Assembly: GCF_000252125.1 (NCBI RefSeq) | Contig: NZ_AHKF01000022.1 | Coordinates: 1 to 64,000, forward strand | Direction: 5' to 3' | DNA from: Flavobacterium frigoris PS1 | Lineage (GTDB): Bacteria > Bacteroidota > Bacteroidia > Flavobacteriales > Flavobacteriaceae | Length of the DNA: 64,000 nucleotides | Part shown: one piece after another, positions 36,909 to 45,746 of the stretch | Numbering within the stretch: the first letter of the stretch is position 1 | Layout: every line of letters begins with the position of its first letter | The notes under the pieces: generated by a model | What the model was told of the DNA's origin: nothing | Seen by the model: the letters and a program-made list of their open reading frames with translations, nothing else | The model's database searches: none | Translations under genes and position numbers: made by a program

Positions 36909-37508
36909 ATGAATATAGATTTTTCAAAAAGCGCACACGGATTAATTCCAGCAATTATACAAGACAGTGAAACTAAAGTAGTTTTGATGTTGGGTTACAT
37001 GAATGCGGAAGCGTACCAAAAAACAATTGAAACTCAAAAAGTAACTTTTTTCAGTCGCTCAAAACAAAGACTTTGGACAAAAGGAGAAGAGAGTGGGAAT
37101 TTTCTGAACTTGGTTGATATTAAAAATGATTGTGATGGTGATACCTTGTTAATTCAGGCAAAACCTGTGGGACCTACTTGTCATACTGGTGCGGACACTT
37201 GCTGGCAAACGTCAAATAAATCAGATTATGGATTTATTTCAGCATTGGAAGATACTATTGAACTTCGAAAAAACAACGCCGATTCTGAAAAAAGCTATGT
37301 GGCTTCACTTTTCAAATTGGGAATGAACAAAATTGCTCAAAAGGTAGGTGAGGAAGCTGTTGAAGTAGTTATAGAAGCCAAAGATGACAACGATGATTTG
37401 TTTTTAAGTGAAAGTGCCGATTTGCTGTTTCATTACCTTATTTTGCTTCAAGCCAAAGGATTCAAAATTGATGATGTTGTTGAAGTACTAAAAAGTCGTC
37501 AGAAGTAG
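36909..37508 (+). CDS. hisIE: Bifunctional phosphoribosyl-AMP cyclohydrolase / phosphoribosyl-ATP pyrophosphatase
   Basis: 199 aa. HisI half (1-~105) with GYMNAEAYQKT, LWTKGEESGN, the aspartates of NDCDGDTLL and the zinc cysteines of PTCHTGADTCW. HisE half (~110-199) with SYVASLFKLG, KVGEEAVEVVIEAK and LSESADLLFHYLILL. Last gene of the his operon; a strong terminator follows. Confidence 0.96.
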   Translation: MNIDFSKSAHGLIPAIIQDSETKVVLMLGYMNAEAYQKTIETQKVTFFSRSKQRLWTKGEESGNFLNLVDIKNDCDGDTLLIQAKPVGPTCHTGADTCWQTSNKSDYGFISALEDTIELRKNNADSEKSYVASLFKLGMNKIAQKVGEEAVEVVIEAKDDNDDLFLSESADLLFHYLILLQAKGFKIDDVVEVLKSRQK

Positions 37509-37535
37509 AAAAATTTAGTTATTAATCGTATTACG

Positions 37536-37579
37536 GAAACCCCAATAGTGAATTGATTTGCTGTTGGGGTTTCTTTTTT
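37536..37579 (+). terminator. Terminator of the his operon
   Basis: GAAACCCCAA (37536-37545) pairs with TTGGGGTTTC (37564-37573), extended inward by TAG/CTG (37546-37548 with 37561-37563), followed by six Ts. It closes the his transcript 27 bases after hisIE. Confidence 0.9.
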
Positions 37580-37643
37580 CTTTTTTATCAAAAGACAATC
37601 CCTTATATTTACTATTAATATAAAAAAATACCACAATTGGGTT

Positions 37644-38780
37644 ATGAATTTTGATAATGACATGCTTGCTAAAGATTTAAATCATACTATTATAAAAACA
37701 GGACTCCATTTCATATTAACCACTGATGAAGATGATGCACGTCCAGTATATCTTTCTGGTAATTTTAACCAATGGCTTACTCAGGATAAAGAGTTTATGA
37801 TGGAGAAAGTTGGAATGGGTTTGTATCACTATAAATTCACCCACGATTTTGATTATCCAGAAAACCTTTTATATAAATTCACCAAGGGAGATTGGAGTGA
37901 AGTAGAAATTGACCGTGCGGGAAATCGTACTGAAAACAGATCAACAATGAAACACACCGGGGTTCAGAAAGAACATGTAGCAAGATGGAGAAAAAACTGG
38001 TTGCCGTTCAGGCAAAGTTTTTTGCCGCAGCTGATGCTTATATCTGATGCTTTTGAAATTCCGCAACTCAATAAAACGCGCAAAATATGGGCTTTGCTTC
38101 CGCATGATTATGATAGCTCTGATGAACGTTATCCTGTGATGTATTTGCAGGATGCCCAAAATTTATTTAATGAAAGTGCTGAATATGGCAATTGGGAAAT
38201 TGACAAGAAGTTGGCTGTAATGTCAGAATACAAAATAGGTAAAATCATTGTCATTGCAATAGAACATGCCGAAGAGGATCGTTTGAAAGAATATAATGTA
38301 GGTAAAACAGTTTTAGGCAAAGGACAAGGAAAGAAATACATCCGTTTTGTCACGGAAACTTTAAAACCCTTTGTTGACAGCAATTTTCGTACAAAAAAAG
38401 ACAGAGAAAATACAGGAATAGGCGGTAGCTCTATGGGAGGCTTAATCAGTATTTTTAGTGGATTGCGATACCCAGCCGTATTTGGAAAATTAATGATTTT
38501 CTCCCCATCACTTTGGGTAAAGCCAGATCTGAAAATTAAAATCGCAGATGAAAGTATTGACGACACTAAAATTTATTTGTATGCGGGCGGTGATGAAAGT
38601 GAAACGATGATCGAGCATGTGAAAAGTTTTAAAAACCGAATGCTTTCAAGTGAATTTGTGAAAGATAAAATGAAAATTAATTTAAGCATCAATAAACAGG
38701 GAAAACACAACGAAACCTATTGGGGTGATGAATTCCCTAAAGCAATTGAATGGCTGTTTTTTAACAATAAAAACAATTAA
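37644..38780 (+). CDS. Esterase-D-like alpha/beta hydrolase with N-terminal CBM48/AMPK-like domain
   Basis: 378 aa. Residues about 20-110 resemble an isoamylase-N/CBM48 beta-sandwich (VYLSGNFNQWLTQD ... LYHYKFTHDF...YKFTKGDW). Residues about 130-375 are an esterase-D/enterochelin-esterase-type hydrolase with nucleophile serine in GIGGSSMGGLIS and a C-terminal catalytic His candidate in KHNETYW. No signal peptide, so cytoplasmic. The stop codon directly abuts the ATG of the M17 aminopeptidase gene, so they are translated from one message. Substrate unknown; it could release a peptide or ester product. Confidence 0.82.
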   Translation: MNFDNDMLAKDLNHTIIKTGLHFILTTDEDDARPVYLSGNFNQWLTQDKEFMMEKVGMGLYHYKFTHDFDYPENLLYKFTKGDWSEVEIDRAGNRTENRSTMKHTGVQKEHVARWRKNWLPFRQSFLPQLMLISDAFEIPQLNKTRKIWALLPHDYDSSDERYPVMYLQDAQNLFNESAEYGNWEIDKKLAVMSEYKIGKIIVIAIEHAEEDRLKEYNVGKTVLGKGQGKKYIRFVTETLKPFVDSNFRTKKDRENTGIGGSSMGGLISIFSGLRYPAVFGKLMIFSPSLWVKPDLKIKIADESIDDTKIYLYAGGDESETMIEHVKSFKNRMLSSEFVKDKMKINLSINKQGKHNETYWGDEFPKAIEWLFFNNKNN

Positions 38781-40211
38781 ATGAAAACAAGAAAAATTGA
38801 CAACTTAAAAGAATTTTCGGGAACTGTTTTAATTCCGGTTTTTGAAACGAGCGCTAAGAATTTGATTCCTATAAAATATGATGATGTGGAGGTTTCTGCG
38901 AAAGTTTTTTATGGAAAAAAAGATACTCATTATCTAGTCGAAAAAAATGACAATACCTTTATTTTTATAGGTTTAGGAAAGTCAATAGATTATAAAACGT
39001 TAAAAACGATATTCCGCAGGATAGCATCAAAGGAAAAAGAAACGTTTGCAAAAAGCGTGGCTTTGTCTCTGCCTTCAGAATTTAGTCCTGAGGAAGTGGA
39101 AGCCGCCATATCCGGATTGCTCTTAGGCACCTACAATTTAGGCCATTTTAAAAAACAAGAAGATCATCCATTTTTGAATGCTAATTTTGAGTTGGATATC
39201 TTATCGGAGAAAGATCATAGCACTTCTATAAATAAAGCGATAAAGATTGCACGTGCACAACTGGAAACCTTGTCTCTTGTTGATTTGCCACCAAACAGGG
39301 TTACCCCAAAATATATGGCAAAATGGGCTTTGGATAGAGGTGATAAATATGGATTCGATGTCGAAGTTTTGGACTTGGCGGCATGTAAAATAGAAGATTT
39401 AGGCGCTTTTCTAGCCGTTGGAAAAGGCAGCGAAAATGAACCACAATTCGTAATTATGAAGTATAGTCCAAAAGAGGATGTTGCTTCTTTAAAACATATT
39501 GGACTGGTAGGAAAGGGAATTACCTTTGATACTGGAGGTTTAAATATAAAAACTGCAGGAATGGTTCATATGAAATGTGATATGGCTGGAGGTGCTGCTG
39601 TATTTGGCGCTATGCAGCTGATAGCTGATTTACAATTACCTGTAAGAGTAACTGCGATTGTTCCCTGTGCCGAAAATTCGGTAGATAGTAAATCGTTTCT
39701 ACCAAGTGATGTGATTAAAAGTTACAGTGGAAATTCAATTGAGATTATTGATACTGATGCTGAAGGTCGTCTTATTTTGGCTGACGGATTATCGTATCTT
39801 ATTAAGAACTTCGAACCAGAATATATAGTTGATATTGCCACGTTAACAGGAAGTAGTGTGGGAACTTTAGGATATGAAGCCGGTGCTTTGTTTACCAATA
39901 ATGAATCAATGTCAAAGAAATTGCAAGAAGTGGGCAACTCCATTGGAGAACGTTTATGGCAATTACCTCTTTGGGATGTTTATAAACAGGATATTGAAAG
40001 TGATATTGCGGACGTTAAGAATTATAGCGGAAAACCTGTCGCTGGTGCGATAAGTGCAGCAAAATTTTTGGAATACTTTACTCAAGAACACCCAGCCTGG
40101 GCACATCTTGATATTGCAGGAGTAGCTTTTGGAGATGATGAATTTGCCAAAAGTAAACATGCCACAGCATACGGAGTCCATTTATTAACCAAATTCATCG
40201 AAAACTTATAA
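38781..40211 (+). CDS. M17-family leucyl aminopeptidase
   Basis: 476 aa. The catalytic domain has GKGITFDTGGLNIKTAGMV (metal/Lys region), MKCDMAGGAAVFGAM, and DTDAEGRLILADGLSYL, the M17 signature with Asp in place of the usual first Asn. C-terminal DIATLTGS and KPVAGAISAAKFLEYF also fit. It is a cytosolic di-metal aminopeptidase. Its position between a hydrolase (0 bp) and an ATP-grasp ligase (4 bp) suggests a dedicated substrate rather than general protein turnover. Confidence 0.92.
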   Translation: MKTRKIDNLKEFSGTVLIPVFETSAKNLIPIKYDDVEVSAKVFYGKKDTHYLVEKNDNTFIFIGLGKSIDYKTLKTIFRRIASKEKETFAKSVALSLPSEFSPEEVEAAISGLLLGTYNLGHFKKQEDHPFLNANFELDILSEKDHSTSINKAIKIARAQLETLSLVDLPPNRVTPKYMAKWALDRGDKYGFDVEVLDLAACKIEDLGAFLAVGKGSENEPQFVIMKYSPKEDVASLKHIGLVGKGITFDTGGLNIKTAGMVHMKCDMAGGAAVFGAMQLIADLQLPVRVTAIVPCAENSVDSKSFLPSDVIKSYSGNSIEIIDTDAEGRLILADGLSYLIKNFEPEYIVDIATLTGSSVGTLGYEAGALFTNNESMSKKLQEVGNSIGERLWQLPLWDVYKQDIESDIADVKNYSGKPVAGAISAAKFLEYFTQEHPAWAHLDIAGVAFGDDEFAKSKHATAYGVHLLTKFIENL

Positions 40212-40215
40212 GCTT

Positions 40216-41430
40216 ATGAAAAATGCTAAGACCTTCATTTGTATTTCAAATTATTTTAAGGGTGCCGACTTTTTAATTCATTTAAAAAACTTAGGCAACA
40301 AAGTGTACCTTATAACAAGCGAAAAATTGCGCGATAAGCCATGGCCACATGATTCTATCGACGAAATATTTTACATGCAAGGTCAGGATATCGATTGGAA
40401 TTTGGAGCATTTATTACTGGGAGTCGGTAATTTGATGAAATCAAATCAAGTCGATGCGATTGTAGCATTAGATGATTATGATGTGGAAAAAGCCACTTAT
40501 CTAAGGGAAAATCTTAGAATTGACGGTATGGGACAAACTACGGGTCGTTATTTCAGAGATAAATTAGCGATGCGAATGAGAGCTAAAAGTTGTGGTATTA
40601 ACAGTCCTTCTTTTTGTTCTTTATTCAATGACCATGATATTAATACTTTTGCTGATACTGTTTCGGCTCCATGGGTATTAAAGCCAAGATCTGAAGCTTC
40701 GGCCGCGGGAATTATAAAAGTATTTGACAAAGAAAGCTTGTGGATGCATATAAACGAAATGGGAAATAACCGTTTCAAATATTTGCTGGAACAATTCAAG
40801 CCCGGAGATGTTTATCACTGTGACAGTTTGATTTTGGATCGCAAAATTATATTTAGCCTGACTTCAAAATATATGGCTACGCCGATGGAAATTTCTCAAG
40901 CGGGCGGCGTGTTTCGCAGTTCCAGTATTCCGTATAATTCAGAAGATGACAAGGCAATAAGAAAGGTAAATGAACAGGTGTTGAAAGGCTTTGGATTGAA
41001 ATACGGTGCTGCACATACTGAATTTATCAAAAACAGTGAAGACGGCGAAATTTACTTTTTGGAAACTTCGTCTCGAGTTGGTGGTGCTCATTTGGCAGAA
41101 ATGGTAGAGGCAGCATCCAATATTAATCTTTGGAAGGAATGGGCAGCGATCGAAGACGCTTTGGTAAAAGGAAAAAAATACAGTTTGCCAAAAGTAAAAA
41201 AAGGCTACGCCGGCATAGTGTTGACACTATCTAAATATCAACACCCAGACTTATCCTCTTTTTCAGATCCTGAAGTTTGCTTTACGGTTCCTTTGGAATA
41301 TCATGCGGGCTTAATCGTAAAATCAGATAAAAACGACAGAATATTAGAGTTACTGAATGATTATGTTGACCGTTTAGTTGCTGATTATTCGGTAGTGGTG
41401 GAGCAAGAGAAGGTGTCAAAGCTACATTAG
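40216..41430 (+). CDS. ATP-grasp carboxylate-amine ligase-like protein
   Basis: 404 aa. An N-terminal Rossmann-like part (1-~115) is followed by an ATP-grasp core: FRDKLAMRMRAKSCGINSP, APWVLKPRSEASAAGIIKVF with the ATP-binding Lys, EQFKPGDVYHCDSLIL, and EIYFLETSSRVGGAHLAEM with the Mg-binding Glu. Such enzymes join a carboxylate to an amine or thiol through an acyl phosphate. It is third in the operon esterase - M17 peptidase - ATP-grasp. Exact substrates unknown. Confidence 0.85.
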   Translation: MKNAKTFICISNYFKGADFLIHLKNLGNKVYLITSEKLRDKPWPHDSIDEIFYMQGQDIDWNLEHLLLGVGNLMKSNQVDAIVALDDYDVEKATYLRENLRIDGMGQTTGRYFRDKLAMRMRAKSCGINSPSFCSLFNDHDINTFADTVSAPWVLKPRSEASAAGIIKVFDKESLWMHINEMGNNRFKYLLEQFKPGDVYHCDSLILDRKIIFSLTSKYMATPMEISQAGGVFRSSSIPYNSEDDKAIRKVNEQVLKGFGLKYGAAHTEFIKNSEDGEIYFLETSSRVGGAHLAEMVEAASNINLWKEWAAIEDALVKGKKYSLPKVKKGYAGIVLTLSKYQHPDLSSFSDPEVCFTVPLEYHAGLIVKSDKNDRILELLNDYVDRLVADYSVVVEQEKVSKLH

Positions 41431-41480
41431 TAGAACGTTTTATATTAGAGAATTAATTTATTATTTAAGGTTACAAATTC

Positions 41481-43136
41481 ATGAAGAAATTATTAGGTTT
41501 TATTTTTATATCATTATTTATTTTAAATAGCACAAAAGCTCAAGGTCTACTAAAAGGCAATACTGAACATTTTAGCAGACAGGACAGTTTACGGGGAAGT
41601 ATAACCAAAGAAAGAGCTTGGTGGGATGTAAAATACTATCATTTGGATATAAAAGTTAATCCTTCAGATAGTACGATTACAGGATCTAACACTATTAAAT
41701 ATCAAGTACTGCAAGAATACAATCGCATGCAAATTGATTTGCAAAAACCCATGGATATTTATAAAGTAATTCAGGATGGGAAAGCTTTAAAATTTACAAG
41801 AGAAGGCAATGCCTTTTTTATTGAGTTGCTTGCTCCACAAACAGTGGGTAAGACGAAGGAGTTGATTGTTTTTTACGGAGGAAAACCCAAAGTAGCTGTT
41901 AATCCGCCTTGGGATGGAGGGATTACTTGGAAAAAAGACGGTAATGGTAAACTATTTATAGCTTCTTCTTGTCAAGGACTGGGCGCAAGTGTTTGGTGGC
42001 CAAACAAAGACCATATGTATGACGAGGTCAAAAGTATGCTTATTAGCGTAAATGTACCCGGGAATTTGACGGATGTATCCAATGGCCGTTTGCAAAGTGT
42101 AAAGAAGTTAAAGGATGGAACAAAAACCTATAATTGGTATGTCTCTAATCCGATTAACAATTACGGTATAAATATAAACATTGGTGACTATGTTTCCTTC
42201 TCGGAAAAATACGAAGGCGAAAAAGGGAATTTGGATTGTATTTATTATGTATTGAAAGACAATTTGGCGAAAGCCAAAGAACAATTCAAAGACGTGCCTA
42301 GAATGTTGAAAGCATTTGAACACTGGTTTGGTCCTTATCCTTTTTACGAAGATAGTTTCAAGCTCGTCGAAGCTCCTTATTTAGGGATGGAACACCAAAG
42401 CTCCGTGACTTATGGTAATGGTTTCAAGAACGGATACCGTGGTCGTGATTTGAGTGGCACAGGTTGGGGACTAAAATTTGACTTTATAATTATCCATGAA
42501 TCAGGACACGAATGGTTTGCTAACAATATCACCCATAAAGATATTGCTGACATGTGGATCCATGAAAGCTTTACCAATTATTCCGAAAGTCTTTTTGTAG
42601 AATATTACTACGGAAAAGAAGCCGGTAGCGAATATGTTAGAGGAATTCGAAAAAATATTCAGAATGACAAACCCATTATTGGACAGTATGATGTTAATAA
42701 TGAAGGATCCAGTGATATGTACTACAAAGGTGCCAATATGCTGCATACGATTCGCCAAATTCTAAATGATGATGAAAAATGGAGAAGTATTTTAAGAGGG
42801 TTAAACAGTACTTTTTACCATCAAACCGTAACTACGAAGCAAATAGAGGACTATTTGACTACAGAAGTTGGTATCGATTTGTCAACAGTTTTTAATCAGT
42901 ATTTAAGAGACACTAGGATTCCAACATTAGAGTATTATTTTAAAGGTAACACTTTAGGTTTTCGTTGGACTAATAGTGTATACGGCTTCAATATGCCGTT
43001 AAAAGTTGCTATCAACGGTAAGGAAATGTGGCTAAAACCAAAAACTAATTGGGAGCAGCAGATAATCTCTGTCGAAAATCCTCAATTAGAAATTGACAAG
43101 AATTTTTATGTAGCCGGATTCGATATTACAGAATAA
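41481..43136 (+). CDS. Secreted M1-family metallopeptidase
   Basis: 551 aa. Signal peptide 1-20 (ending STKAQ). N-terminal saddle domain starts WWDVKYYHLDIKVNPSD; the gluzincin centre is H339-E340-S-G-H343 with third zinc ligand E362 (MWIHESFTNYSES). The exopeptidase GxMEN motif is replaced by YLGMEHQSS. It lacks the long C-terminal domain of aminopeptidase N, as do many Bacteroidota secreted M1 enzymes. Expected in the periplasm. Separated by 50 bp from the ATP-grasp gene. Confidence 0.9.
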   Translation: MKKLLGFIFISLFILNSTKAQGLLKGNTEHFSRQDSLRGSITKERAWWDVKYYHLDIKVNPSDSTITGSNTIKYQVLQEYNRMQIDLQKPMDIYKVIQDGKALKFTREGNAFFIELLAPQTVGKTKELIVFYGGKPKVAVNPPWDGGITWKKDGNGKLFIASSCQGLGASVWWPNKDHMYDEVKSMLISVNVPGNLTDVSNGRLQSVKKLKDGTKTYNWYVSNPINNYGININIGDYVSFSEKYEGEKGNLDCIYYVLKDNLAKAKEQFKDVPRMLKAFEHWFGPYPFYEDSFKLVEAPYLGMEHQSSVTYGNGFKNGYRGRDLSGTGWGLKFDFIIIHESGHEWFANNITHKDIADMWIHESFTNYSESLFVEYYYGKEAGSEYVRGIRKNIQNDKPIIGQYDVNNEGSSDMYYKGANMLHTIRQILNDDEKWRSILRGLNSTFYHQTVTTKQIEDYLTTEVGIDLSTVFNQYLRDTRIPTLEYYFKGNTLGFRWTNSVYGFNMPLKVAINGKEMWLKPKTNWEQQIISVENPQLEIDKNFYVAGFDITE

Positions 43137-43194
43137 AATTTGCTAATTTTACAATGGAATATTAAATAATGAAGAATTGTATTCCATCAGTTTT

Positions 43195-43890
43195 ATGAGA
43201 AATAAATACACTTTTCTGTTTTCTTTTTTGTTTTTAAGTATAGTTACTTTTGGTCAAAATAACACTTCAAATACTGGAGAGTGGACAAATACTAATGAAA
43301 TACCTGAAGACAGCACGGCAGCTACATTTGATTCATTGATGTTCTCAAAATCGAGCGAAATGCTAGACGAAGAGATGTATTGGTCTATAATTGAGAAGTC
43401 AATAATGGGAGCGGACAATCAGGAAGATCAAGAACTCTTTTTAATTGCTGAAATTGAAAAGCTTACTCCAGCAGAAATGATTGGATTTCGTTTAAGAACA
43501 GATAAACTTCTTTTTGACTCCTATAATCCTGAATTATGGTGTGCGGCTTATATTGTTAGTGGTGGCTGTTCAGATGGTGGATTTGAATATTTTAGATGTT
43601 GGTTAATCTCACAAGGAAAAGAACTGTTCTATAATGTAAAAGCTAAACCTGATAGTTTAATTAACCAAGTTGTTGAAGGTAAAGAATCATATGAGTTTGA
43701 AGGTTTTTGGTATGTGGCGATGAATGCATTCAAGAATACTACTGGCGAAGATTTGTACTCTTTTATTGATTACGACAAATTTGTGACTAATGATGAGAAT
43801 TATCCGTTACTAAAATTCAATTGGAATGTAGATGAGCCACAAACTATGGAGAAAATATGCCCGAATTTATTTAAAAATCTTTGGAAATAA
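43195..43890 (+). CDS. Secreted DUF4240 domain protein
   Basis: 231 aa from ATG 43195. Signal peptide ending VTFGQ, a short acidic linker, then EEMYWSIIEKSIMGADNQEDQ and ELWCAAYIVSGGCSDGGFEYFRCWLISQGKE, the hallmark of DUF4240 (alpha-helical, unknown function). In other DUF4240 proteins the same WxxI...GG..D..F..FR pattern is cytoplasmic; here a leader peptide places it outside. Ends at a bidirectional terminator. Confidence 0.8.
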   Translation: MRNKYTFLFSFLFLSIVTFGQNNTSNTGEWTNTNEIPEDSTAATFDSLMFSKSSEMLDEEMYWSIIEKSIMGADNQEDQELFLIAEIEKLTPAEMIGFRLRTDKLLFDSYNPELWCAAYIVSGGCSDGGFEYFRCWLISQGKELFYNVKAKPDSLINQVVEGKESYEFEGFWYVAMNAFKNTTGEDLYSFIDYDKFVTNDENYPLLKFNWNVDEPQTMEKICPNLFKNLWK

Positions 43891-43900
43891 AACATTTATA

Positions 43901-43937
43901 AAAAAAAGGGGATACTTAATAAGTATCCCCTTTTTTT
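43901..43937. terminator. Bidirectional terminator between convergent units
   Basis: A7-GGGGATACTT (43901-43917) and AAGTATCCCC-T7 (43921-43937) form a perfect 17-bp stem with a 3-base loop, serving the DUF4240 gene on plus and the ten-gene sugar operon on minus. Confidence 0.93.
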
Positions 43938-43945
43938 TATAAATA

Positions 43946-44821
43946 TTATATTAAGTTGTTCTTAATGTAATTATAACTTGCAGCTGCGGATTCAATTGGA
44001 TTAGGAATGTAGTTGCTTTCATGTTCTAAAAAGAAGCGTTTCATTCCTGAAAGTTCAGCTTGTGCAAAAATAGCTTTAAAGTCTATTGTGCCAGTTCCAA
44101 TTTGGGCATTAAAATCAGGATTTACTTTATCCATGTCTTTAACATGCCACATTTTAAAACGTCCTGGATGTTCTTTGAATAATTCCAATGGATCATGCCC
44201 TGCACGAACTACCCAGTATAAATCCATTTCAAAATCAACTAAATTTTTATCTGTTTCATTTAATAAAATTTCATACCCATTGGTAGATCCAAATTTTGTG
44301 AATTCAAAATCATGATTGTGATAAGCTAATTTTAAACCTCCAGCTTTACAAAGCTCACCCACTTTATTTATATGTAACGCTAACTTTTTATAATCATCAG
44401 CAGTCGTACCACGTAATTCTGAAACGATATAAGGCACTGTTATATAGTTACTTCCTAACTGATTTGCAGTTTCTATATAGTTTTGTACAAGATCCGTAGA
44501 ACCGTTTTTAATCATCAAATTAAAATCAAAATGATTACTTGTGGCTTTTAATCCATTATCATCTAGGATTGATTTAAAATCAGTTACCGAAGTGCCAAAG
44601 AAACCTTTATCTACTGAATAGCCAAAAGTTTCTACTTCATTGAAACCTGCTTTTCGCACAAGTTCTAATACACCTTTGACATCTTTTGGTAAAGTGTCTC
44701 TCAATGTCCATAATTGAATTCCAATGGATTTCTTTTTTGCAGCAAATGCAAAGGAAGGAGCAATGGCCAATGCACCTAGAGCTAATCCGGTACTTATTAA
44801 AAAGTCTCTTCTTTTTATCAT
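43946..44821 (-). CDS. Exported sugar phosphate isomerase/epimerase-like TIM barrel
   Basis: 291 aa. N-terminal KRRDFLISTGLALGALAIAPSFAFA is Tat-like and ends before KKKSIGIQLWTLRD. Domain shows xylose-isomerase-like barrel features: GFNEVETFGY, AYHNHDFEF with metal-binding His/Asp, FEMDLYWVVRAGHD, MWHVKDMD and FFLEHESN. Proteins of this type beside DUF1080 and Gfo/Idh genes act on 3-keto sugars or related oxidised glycosides. Last gene of the minus-strand operon, 21 bp after the hydroxypyruvate-isomerase-like gene. Confidence 0.85.
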   Translation of the reverse strand: MIKRRDFLISTGLALGALAIAPSFAFAAKKKSIGIQLWTLRDTLPKDVKGVLELVRKAGFNEVETFGYSVDKGFFGTSVTDFKSILDDNGLKATSNHFDFNLMIKNGSTDLVQNYIETANQLGSNYITVPYIVSELRGTTADDYKKLALHINKVGELCKAGGLKLAYHNHDFEFTKFGSTNGYEILLNETDKNLVDFEMDLYWVVRAGHDPLELFKEHPGRFKMWHVKDMDKVNPDFNAQIGTGTIDFKAIFAQAELSGMKRFFLEHESNYIPNPIESAAASYNYIKNNLI

Positions 44822-44842
44822 GAGTTCTATTTTTTATAATCG

Positions 44843-45736
44843 TTAAATATCACAAATTGCGATAGCCTTTTTCAAGGATTCAAGCTTGTTCAAATTTGTA
44901 GGAATAAACTCTTGGGCAACATAGCCTTTGAATCCAGTTTCATGAATAACTTTCATTATAGCACTGTAATTTAATTCTTGTGTATCATCAATTTCATTTC
45001 TCCCTGGAACACCTGCTGTATGGTAATGCCCTATATAATTATGATTGTCTCTAATAGTTCTAATTACATCACCTTCATCAATTTGCATGTGGTAAATATC
45101 ATACAATAGTTTAAAATGTTCTGAATTCAATCGTTTTGCTAATTTTACTCCCCAAGCAGTAGTATCACATTGATAATCAGGGTGGTTTATTTTACTATTC
45201 AATAATTCCATGACTAAAATGACTCCATGCTTTTCTGCAAGAGGAATCAATTTTTGTAAGCTAATAACACAATTGTGTAGACCTTCTTCGTCTGTTTTAT
45301 TTCTTTTATTTCCGCTAAAGCAAATAAGGTTTTTAAAACCTGCATTAGCGACCATAGGAATCATTTCAGTATAGTTTTTAATTAATGTATCATGAAATTG
45401 AATATCATTAAAGCCGTCAACCAAATTAATTTCAGCTCCATTGCACATGGGGGAGTCTAAGCCATATTTTTTTAGGATAGGCCATTCTTTAGGCCCAACC
45501 AAATCAATTCCCTTGATTCCGATTTTTTGAGCTTCTTTGCAAAGAGTATCCAAGTCTATATCATTGAAACACCAGCGCGCAACAGAGTGATTAATATTGC
45601 CTTTTAAAATATCTAAAGCTGATTCCTCTTCGTTTACAGTCGATGCAAAATCAGAGAAACGCATGGGGATTCCCATTGTTACTGTCCCTGCTAGTATCCC
45701 TTTCAAAACGGACCTTCTGCTTAAGTTTAAACTCAT
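44843..45736 (-). CDS. Exported hydroxypyruvate isomerase-like TIM barrel
   Basis: 297 aa from ATG 45736 (longer in-frame reading upstream overlaps the MFS gene and is rejected). Tat signal with SRRSVLKGILAG. Barrel contains SVARWCFNDIDLDTLCKEAQ, KHGVILVMELLNSK (metal Glu), LLYDIYHMQIDEGDV, IGHYHTAGVPGRNE and YVAQEFIPT, the hydroxypyruvate-isomerase family pattern. In this operon context it is more likely to act on an oxidised sugar than on hydroxypyruvate. Ten bases downstream of the MFS permease. Confidence 0.85.
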   Translation of the reverse strand: MSLNLSRRSVLKGILAGTVTMGIPMRFSDFASTVNEEESALDILKGNINHSVARWCFNDIDLDTLCKEAQKIGIKGIDLVGPKEWPILKKYGLDSPMCNGAEINLVDGFNDIQFHDTLIKNYTEMIPMVANAGFKNLICFSGNKRNKTDEEGLHNCVISLQKLIPLAEKHGVILVMELLNSKINHPDYQCDTTAWGVKLAKRLNSEHFKLLYDIYHMQIDEGDVIRTIRDNHNYIGHYHTAGVPGRNEIDDTQELNYSAIMKVIHETGFKGYVAQEFIPTNLNKLESLKKAIAICDI

Positions 45737-45746
45737 AGTTGTGGTT

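Noticed and set aside
38129..38566. 145-codon reading on minus inside the esterase gene at 37644
   Set aside because: Shadow of a gene with a clear GGSSMGG nucleophile motif and tight operon context.
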